A stretch of 64,000 bases of DNA. It comes from Gammaproteobacteria bacterium (GTDB taxonomy: Bacteria > Pseudomonadota > Gammaproteobacteria > Steroidobacterales > XN24). Below the pieces are notes generated by a model that ran no database searches, was not told the DNA's origin, and was given only the letters and a program-made list of their open reading frames with translations. Made by a program: the position numbers and the translations under genes. Below, one piece after another: positions 55,173 through 64,000 of this stretch. The first letter of the stretch is position 1. Each line of letters begins with the position of its first letter. The stretch covers positions 51,416 to 115,415 of the forward strand of contig JAHEFR010000003.1 of the NCBI GenBank assembly GCA_024640085.1. Direction: 5' to 3'.

Positions 55173-55706
55173 ATGCATCCCCCAGACGACGATCCGGATC
55201 TGTTCCGGCGCCTGCATGGCGACGTGAAACGCGTGCGATCGGACAAGGTGCATCACCACCGCAACCGGCCCGAGCCCCAGGCCCGGTTCCGTCGCGACGA
55301 CGACGAGCAGGTGTTATCTGAAAGCGTCAGCGGGCAAGTGGACCCGGCGGAACTCGAAACCGGCGAGGAGCTGACATACAAACGCCCCCATGTCCGTCCG
55401 GCTGATTTCCGGAAGCTGCGGCGCGGCCAGTTCAGCATCGCCGAGGAGATCGACCTCCATGGCCTTTCCGCCGACGAAGCCCGGGCCGCTCTGGGCGAGT
55501 TTCTGACCGAGGCGGTGGCCCGCCGCCTGCGCTGTGTGCGGGTGATCCACGGCAAGGGACTGCGTTCGGGACCCACCGGACCGGTCATCAAGCGACGGAT
55601 CGGTCGCTGGCTGCGGCGTCGGGACGACGTGCTCGCCTTCTGCTCGGCTCGACCGGTGGACGGCGGCACCGGCGCGGTCTACGTGTTGTTGGGGTCTGGA
55701 TCCTGA
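55173..55706 (+). CDS. Smr-domain endonuclease-like protein
   Basis: 177 residues from the ATG at 55173 (AGGAG 7 nt upstream). N-terminal acidic/basic region, then [15 protein letters not shown] and the Smr domain [15 protein letters not shown] with [14 protein letters not shown] (the HGKG motif) and [19 protein letters not shown]. Small Smr proteins such as SmrA/SmrB act as nucleases; SmrB cleaves mRNA at collided ribosomes. The length and N-terminal tail fit that class; which paralogue cannot be decided. The 3' end overlaps convergent truD by 28 bp. Confidence 0.92.
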   Translation: MHPPDDDPDLFRRLHGDVKRVRSDKVHHHRNRPEPQARFRRDDDEQVLSESVSGQVDPAELETGEELTYKRPHVRPADFRKLRRGQFSIAEEIDLHGLSADEARAALGEFLTEAVARRLRCVRVIHGKGLRSGPTGPVIKRRIGRWLRRRDDVLAFCSARPVDGGTGAVYVLLGSGS

Positions 55707-56758
55707 ACCGACGCTTTCCGCCCGATCAGCTCTCTCAGAACCGCAGTGGCGAACGCCCCCTTGGGCAACTCAAAAGCCAGTGTCATCTCCTGGTCGGAGA
55801 TGTCCCACTCGATATCGCCCACTGGCAACCGGAGAGCCCGACGATCCTGGCCCATGCGCACCCCTTGCAGGCATCGCACCAGTTCGGGACATGTCCCGGC
55901 CACCCCCTGCTCCATCGCCAGGGTGTCGCCCGCGGAGGGCGGGTCCCCATCGCCCCAGAGAGGGCCGCTAGGGTGGAGGTCCAGTCGATCAGTCCTCGCC
56001 TGGAGTTCCTCGTCCACCTGGTCGACGAGGAAACGGCTCCCGGTCCCGTTCAGTATCGCCAGGTCTCCCTCGCACAATCGATTCCAGGTGCCGTGCTCGA
56101 CACGATGACTCAGCACCTGGTTGAAAATCGCGGACCGCGCCGCTGACAACGCGAAGGCCCGTTTCCGCCGGTCCAGCCTGGCGCCGGAGGCCAGGGCCCG
56201 AGCCAGATACAGATTGGCCCCGTCGCGACCGAAGCGTTGTTCGCCGAAGTAGTTCGGGACTCCTCCATGAGCGATCCGCGCAAGGCGGCGCTCGATATCC
56301 GGGAGATCGCCCTCCAGCTGACGCAGGCGCAGGCGGAAACGGTTGCCGCGATGGGAACCCCGGCGCAGCTTGCGGCCGTGGGCGGCGCGCCGCAACAGTT
56401 CAATGCCGGCTCCGGCGAGCCTGTCCGGGTCCAGGACCGGGGCGCCCGGCAGGCTGAACCACTGCGTGGCGACGGCATGCCGGTCCTTCATGCCGCAGAA
56501 TCCCACGTCTCTGGCGGCCACGCCTGCGGCGCGCGCCAGTCTCCTGGCGGTCCATTCTGTGTTGGCGCCGGTCTTGCGGATACACAACAGAGTATGCAGT
56601 CCGTCTCCGTCCGGCTCGAACCCGAGGACCTCCTCGACCACGAAATCTCCCGGCCGGAAGCGCGTCACGGCGCTACAGGCCGGCTCCCCCCAGGCACGGG
56701 CGCAGCGGTCCAGGGCCGGCGGGCCGGGGTCTTGTTCGCCCGGGTTCGATATGTTCAC
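55679..56758 (-). CDS. truD: tRNA pseudouridine(13) synthase TruD
   Basis: 359 residues from a GTG that overlaps the ispF stop (GTGA). The frame is open much further upstream but inside ispF. The catalytic motif [29 protein letters not shown], and [15 protein letters not shown] are the TruD signatures. It makes pseudouridine 13 in tRNA-Glu. No ribosome binding site is visible, so translation is probably coupled to ispF. Confidence 0.95.
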   Translation of the reverse strand: MNISNPGEQDPGPPALDRCARAWGEPACSAVTRFRPGDFVVEEVLGFEPDGDGLHTLLCIRKTGANTEWTARRLARAAGVAARDVGFCGMKDRHAVATQWFSLPGAPVLDPDRLAGAGIELLRRAAHGRKLRRGSHRGNRFRLRLRQLEGDLPDIERRLARIAHGGVPNYFGEQRFGRDGANLYLARALASGARLDRRKRAFALSAARSAIFNQVLSHRVEHGTWNRLCEGDLAILNGTGSRFLVDQVDEELQARTDRLDLHPSGPLWGDGDPPSAGDTLAMEQGVAGTCPELVRCLQGVRMGQDRRALRLPVGDIEWDISDQEMTLAFELPKGAFATAVLRELIGRKASVQDPDPNNT

Positions 56759-57228
56759 CGGCCGAGGAGAAGGACAACGGCGAATGCGGCAATACCCTCG
56801 GATCGACCGGAAAAGCCCAGTCCCTCCGTGGTGGTGGCCTTCACATTGACCTGGCTCGGCTCGACCTGGAGATCGCTGGCGATGTTGTTCCGCATCTCGT
56901 CGATGAACGGCCTCAGGCGAGGGGACTGGGCCACCACCGTGAGATCGGCGTTGGCGACGCCAAGGTCGCGATCGCGGACCAGCGCGGCCACTTGACGAAG
57001 GAATATGCGACTGTCCGCCCCTTGCCAGCGAGGATCCGTATCGGGGAAATGCACGCCGATATCGCCCTCGGCGATGGCGCCGAGCAGCGCATCGCACAGG
57101 GCGTGCAGTGCCACGTCGCCGTCGGAGTGCGCACGCAGCCCGCGGTGATACGGGATCCTGACCCCTCCGAGGGTGATGAAGTCGCCCTCGTCGAAGGCGT
57201 GGACGTCAAACCCGTGGCCTATGCGCAT
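56755..57228 (-). CDS. ispF: 2-C-methyl-D-erythritol 2,4-cyclodiphosphate synthase
   Basis: 157 residues. Zinc-binding [13 protein letters not shown] and [20 protein letters not shown] are typical, with the C-terminal [19 protein letters not shown]. It carries out the cyclisation step of the MEP isoprenoid pathway. Overlaps the end of ispD by 10 nt. Confidence 0.98.
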   Translation of the reverse strand: MRIGHGFDVHAFDEGDFITLGGVRIPYHRGLRAHSDGDVALHALCDALLGAIAEGDIGVHFPDTDPRWQGADSRIFLRQVAALVRDRDLGVANADLTVVAQSPRLRPFIDEMRNNIASDLQVEPSQVNVKATTTEGLGFSGRSEGIAAFAVVLLLGR

Positions 57229-57932
57229 GTCGCGACCCCCGCCCGGTCGAGGATGAACGCCGCCAGGCAGAGGTCCTCAGGCCGGGTCAGCTTGATATTG
57301 TCCGCTCGCCCGAGGACGAGTTTCGCCTGCACTCCCGCTCGTTCCATAGCGGAGCACTCGTCAGTGACAGGCTGTCCCGCCGCCAGGGCAGACCGGAGCG
57401 CGTCAGTCAGGGCTCCGATGCGGAACATCTGGGGCGTCAGGGCCCGCCAGATAGCGCCGCGGTCCAGCGTCCCGAGAACGCGGCCGTCTTCGGCCTGTTT
57501 CAGGGTGTCCTGGACCGGCGCCGCCAGCAGACCGCCCGGATCGTCCTCGCCCACGGCGCCGAGCAACCGCTCAAGGTCCGCGTCGGTCAGGCAGGGACGT
57601 GCGGCGTCGTGGACCAGCACCCAGTCGTCGGAGCGGGCGCGCTCCTCCAGCGCTTCCAGGCCATTGAGCACGGAACGGGCGCGCTCTGCGCCTCCCGGGA
57701 CCGAAAGAACCCGGTGGGTTCGCGGCCGCACCGCCTCCCACCGATCATCGCCGGGAGAGAGGACAACGACGATACATGGGAAATCGGGCCGGGCAAGAAA
57801 CGGGCGCAGAGCCCATTCGATGACGGTCCGGCCGGCCAGGGGCAGATACTGCTTTGGCGTGTTCGAGCCAAAACGGACACCGGCGCCTGCGGCAGGGATC
57901 ACCACCCAGTAGGCCGGGCGCCCGGGCGTCAC
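57219..57932 (-). CDS. ispD: 2-C-methyl-D-erythritol 4-phosphate cytidylyltransferase
   Basis: 237 residues, GTG start overlapping the ftsB stop. N-terminal [20 protein letters not shown] binds [23 protein letters not shown] and TRPEDLCLA are also typical. It makes CDP-methylerythritol in the MEP pathway. ispD and ispF are coupled, with the kinase ispE elsewhere. Confidence 0.97.
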   Translation of the reverse strand: MTPGRPAYWVVIPAAGAGVRFGSNTPKQYLPLAGRTVIEWALRPFLARPDFPCIVVVLSPGDDRWEAVRPRTHRVLSVPGGAERARSVLNGLEALEERARSDDWVLVHDAARPCLTDADLERLLGAVGEDDPGGLLAAPVQDTLKQAEDGRVLGTLDRGAIWRALTPQMFRIGALTDALRSALAAGQPVTDECSAMERAGVQAKLVLGRADNIKLTRPEDLCLAAFILDRAGVATCA

Positions 57933-58228
57933 TGCTGCGCTTCCTCTTCCGGGACGGGAGCAGCGATCTGGTACAGAGTCTCCCCGGGACCGATCATGCC
58001 GAGATCGGTGCGGGCGATCTCCTCCGCCGCCTCCAGACCCTCCTTGAGATCGCCAACCTCCGCCTCCAGCCTCTGGTTCCGCTCCAGCAACCGCCCGTTG
58101 TCTTCCCGCTGAACGCGGATCGCGGCCCGAAGGCCCCAGACCTCCCGCCAGCCCTCCTCGGAAATCCAGAGGCGGTACTGCAGCATCAGAAGGACCGCAG
58201 CCAGGATGAGCAGCAGGGCACGTATCAC
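57929..58228 (-). CDS. ftsB: Cell division protein FtsB
   Basis: 99 residues from the GTG at 58228. One membrane helix at the N-terminus (ALLLILAAVLLMLQYRLWI), then a coiled coil (VQREDNGRLLERNQRLEAEV) and TDLGMIGPGETLYQI. This matches FtsB, which bridges FtsL and FtsQ in the divisome. It sits between eno and ispD, as in E. coli. The start codon has no clear ribosome binding site, so a few residues may differ. Confidence 0.92.
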   Translation of the reverse strand: MIRALLLILAAVLLMLQYRLWISEEGWREVWGLRAAIRVQREDNGRLLERNQRLEAEVGDLKEGLEAAEEIARTDLGMIGPGETLYQIAAPVPEEEAQQ

Positions 58229-58277
58229 GGAACGAGCCGCCGGCTGCGTCCTGTCTTGGGACCAGGCACGTGCAGGG

Positions 58278-62141
<3,864 letters not shown>

Positions 62142-62217
62142 TTATAGAGGGAGCGCGCCAGCGCCTTGACAAGACGGGATTACAACTTACCAGAATGGCC
62201 GATGGGCCACAATCGGA

Positions 62218-63561
62218 TCAGGTGAAATTCGGCCGGTCCTCCCAGGCAACCCGCCAGACTCCGGGCCCGGTCAGGGAGGCCTGTTCCGCGCACCAGAGGT
62301 CCCCGACCCACAGGAGCCGGTCTCCGCGCCAGATCAGCGGGATGTGACCCCGCCACCAGGGTGCGATCCCGGCTTCCTGCATCAGCTTCTTCACTGTCCG
62401 GGTACAACCCCGTCCGACCGGCCTCATTTCCTCCCCTCCCGCGCGAAAACGGACCTCCAGGTCCGCACCCGCCGGCCAGGTGGGTGACGGGCCCGCGGTG
62501 GCTTCCGGCACCATACGCAGACGACCGAGGCCAGGCCCGAGGGCCAGCGTTTCCCCGGCCTGCCAGCGAAGTGGCCGTGGCTGGCGGGCCAGGATCTCCA
62601 GGGTTTCCGGGTCCAGGGCGTAGAGACGACCCCGGTATCGGCGAACGGCGCCGCTTTCCCAGCGCACCTCCGGGTTCGCATCCGCCCTCGCCCCGATCAC
62701 GTCCCGCAGGATGGATTCCATGCGCGACGCATCCGGCACCACGAGCCCGCTGCGGGCAAGCCAACGCCGCAACGCGTTCCGCTGCCGCGCCGGTGACAGG
62801 GCCACCAGGAGCGACACCGCCGGCCGACCGTCGGGCGCCACCGAATCCAGGTCCGCGTCGGCCATGGCCTCGAGCAACCCGACAGCCTCGGCGCAGTGCC
62901 GCGCGCTGCGGAGGGCGCTGAGTGCCGCCGAGGGCCACCTCCGGTTCACCGCGGGGAGCACCTTGTGACGCAGGAAGTTGCGGTCGTAGCTGACCTCCAG
63001 GTTGCTGGGGTCCTCCAGCCAATTGAGCCCCCGACGCTGGGCCCAGGCGACCAGTTCGATCCGCCTGAAAGCCAGCAAGGGCCGGCAAAGCCAGCCCCGG
63101 TCGAATCGCGTCAGGGCCGGCATCCCCGCCAGGCCAGCGGGGCCCGCACCTCGGAATAGCTGCAGCAGGATGGTCTCGAGCTGATCGTCGGCGTGATGGC
63201 CGGTGACCACCGTCTCCCCACGGGCAACCTCCTTCCTGAGGCGCCCGTAACGGGCGTCTCGCGCCGCCTCCTCCGGACTCTGGCCGCGGACCGGCCGTGC
63301 GGAGACCCTGGCGTCCGTGTACGCCACACCCAGCGCCTCACACACGCCATGGCAGTGCTCGCGCCAGCGCGGCGAATCCGGGTGAAGTCCGTGATCCACG
63401 TGGACCGCCCTCACATTTTCGGCAAGCGACGATGCAACCAGCCCGTGAAGGACGACGGTGGAATCCAGGCCGCCGCTAAGGGCGACGACGAACCGGGCAG
63501 CGGCGCCTGCAGCGGCGGCCTCGCCGAGCGCGGCATCGAAAGCCTCTTGACTGAACGGCAC
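62218..63561 (-). CDS. tilS: tRNA(Ile)-lysidine synthase
   Basis: 447 residues, GTG start, 11 bp after accA. N-type ATP pyrophosphatase P-loop VVALSGGLDSTVVLHGL, VTGHHADDQLETILLQL, GLNWLEDPSN and FLRHKVLP match TilS. The C-terminal substrate-recognition domains (about 200-440) are present. It converts C34 of tRNA-Ile(CAU) to lysidine. Full length for the bacterial type with C-terminal domains. Confidence 0.96.
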   Translation of the reverse strand: MPFSQEAFDAALGEAAAAGAAARFVVALSGGLDSTVVLHGLVASSLAENVRAVHVDHGLHPDSPRWREHCHGVCEALGVAYTDARVSARPVRGQSPEEAARDARYGRLRKEVARGETVVTGHHADDQLETILLQLFRGAGPAGLAGMPALTRFDRGWLCRPLLAFRRIELVAWAQRRGLNWLEDPSNLEVSYDRNFLRHKVLPAVNRRWPSAALSALRSARHCAEAVGLLEAMADADLDSVAPDGRPAVSLLVALSPARQRNALRRWLARSGLVVPDASRMESILRDVIGARADANPEVRWESGAVRRYRGRLYALDPETLEILARQPRPLRWQAGETLALGPGLGRLRMVPEATAGPSPTWPAGADLEVRFRAGGEEMRPVGRGCTRTVKKLMQEAGIAPWWRGHIPLIWRGDRLLWVGDLWCAEQASLTGPGVWRVAWEDRPNFT

Positions 63562-63572
63562 GGCAGCGGGCC

Positions 63573-64000
63573 TCAGCCCTCCTTGAAACGCCCGAACGAC
63601 ATCAGCCTCTGATAGCGGGCGTTCACGAGCTCGTCCGGGGCGAGTCGCCCGAGGGCGTCGAGATGGCCGATCAGGGCATTCTTCAGGACCTGGGCCATCG
63701 CGTCCGGGTCCCGATGAGCCCCTCCCAGCGGCTCCTTGAGAACCTCGTCCACCAGTCCGAGCTGCCGCAAACGGTCCGCGGTGATCCCCATGGCCTCCGC
63801 GGCGTCCTCGGCGCGATCGGCGCTCTTCCAGAGGATGGACGCACAGCCCTCCGGGGAGATCACCGAATAGATGCTGTACTGGAGCATGATCAGGCGGTCG
63901 GCCACACCGATGGCGAGAGCCCCGCCGGAACCGCCCTCGCCGATGACGGCACTGACCACGGGAACCGGAAGGCGCGACATTTCGAACAGATTGCGGGCGA
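63573..64000 (-). CDS. accA: Acetyl-CoA carboxylase carboxyltransferase alpha subunit, C-terminal part
   Basis: The last 141 codons are visible; the gene runs past the right edge. [15 protein letters not shown] start of the visible part ([20 protein letters not shown]), then [36 protein letters not shown] and [20 protein letters not shown] are the AccA signatures. It transfers carboxyl groups from biotin to acetyl-CoA, the first step of fatty acid synthesis. The accA-tilS order is conserved. Confidence 0.96.
   Translation of the reverse strand, partial: ARNLFEMSRLPVPVVSAVIGEGGSGGALAIGVADRLIMLQYSIYSVISPEGCASILWKSADRAEDAAEAMGITADRLRQLGLVDEVLKEPLGGAHRDPDAMAQVLKNALIGHLDALGRLAPDELVNARYQRLMSFGRFKEG

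Noticed and set aside
55679..57097. Extended truD reading frame of 472 codons
   Set aside because: The first 113 codons lie within ispF and are Arg/Pro-rich; the GTG at 56758 in the GTGA overlap fits TruD length.
62150..62190. Promoter for pyrG made of TTGTCA and TATAAG on the minus strand
   Set aside because: The spacing between the two hexamers is 20 bp, too long for a normal sigma-70 promoter; not reported as a feature.

Overview
The window is GC-rich chromosomal DNA from a gammaproteobacterium. It is densely packed with housekeeping genes, nearly all on the minus strand, and many neighbours share start and stop codons (ATGA, GTGA or TTGA overlaps). Gene order matches well-known gammaproteobacterial clusters: exbBD-msbA-lpxK-kdsB, rpoE-rseABC-lepA-lepB-rnc-era-recO-pdxJ-acpS, and accA-tilS-pyrG-kdsA-eno-ftsB-ispDF-truD-surE-pcm-nlpD-rpoS. 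The recJ / RpfE-type / prfB / lysS neighbourhood recalls the Xanthomonas side of the class. I cannot name a genus. I saw no tRNA, rRNA, insertion sequence, prophage or CRISPR array.

The most interesting part is the left end (1-7021). A four-gene envelope operon runs leftward: a 194-aa exported protein, a 626-aa exported TPR protein, a 1045-aa TPR lipoprotein, and a further lipoprotein cut by the window edge. Its leader carries a cyclic di-GMP-I (GEMM-I) riboswitch at about 5956-6045. Just upstream lies a perfect CRP-type palindrome (TGTGA-N6-TCACA, 6084-6099), centred about 42 bp before the inferred transcription start. A 7-bp helix could hide the ribosome binding site of the first gene. The operon therefore appears to be controlled by a CRP-family activator and by c-di-GMP together. 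A divergent 226-aa membrane protein of unknown function sits on the other side.

From 7127 to 19060 come lipid A/LPS and envelope export genes (kdsB, lpxK, msbA, exbB, exbD, comEC, a DUF2062 protein, lolD with two LolC/E permeases, sfsA). From 19175 to 31773 come a small periplasmic protein, mfd, a CsiV-like protein, a PAS-GGDEF protein whose GGDEF motif is destroyed, purine salvage (MTIP/MTAP-type phosphorylase, hpt), and peptidoglycan recycling (nagZ coupled to a YkuD enzyme without a signal peptide). These are followed by CYTH, rlmD, an exonuclease that may start at AUU, acpS and pdxJ.

From 31837 to 40119 come recO, era, rnc, lepB, lepA and the sigma-E stress operon with a textbook autoregulated promoter. 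From 40258 to 45550 lie ygfX, sdhE and sdhBADC, preceded by a 53-residue SDHAF4-type (DUF1674) assembly factor gene, then ygfZ. From 45583 to the right edge come lysS, prfB with its programmed frameshift, recJ, an RpfE-type protein, an Mth938-like protein, rpoS, nlpD, a YqaA protein, pcm, surE, smr, truD, ispF, ispD, ftsB, eno, kdsA, pyrG, tilS and a partial accA.
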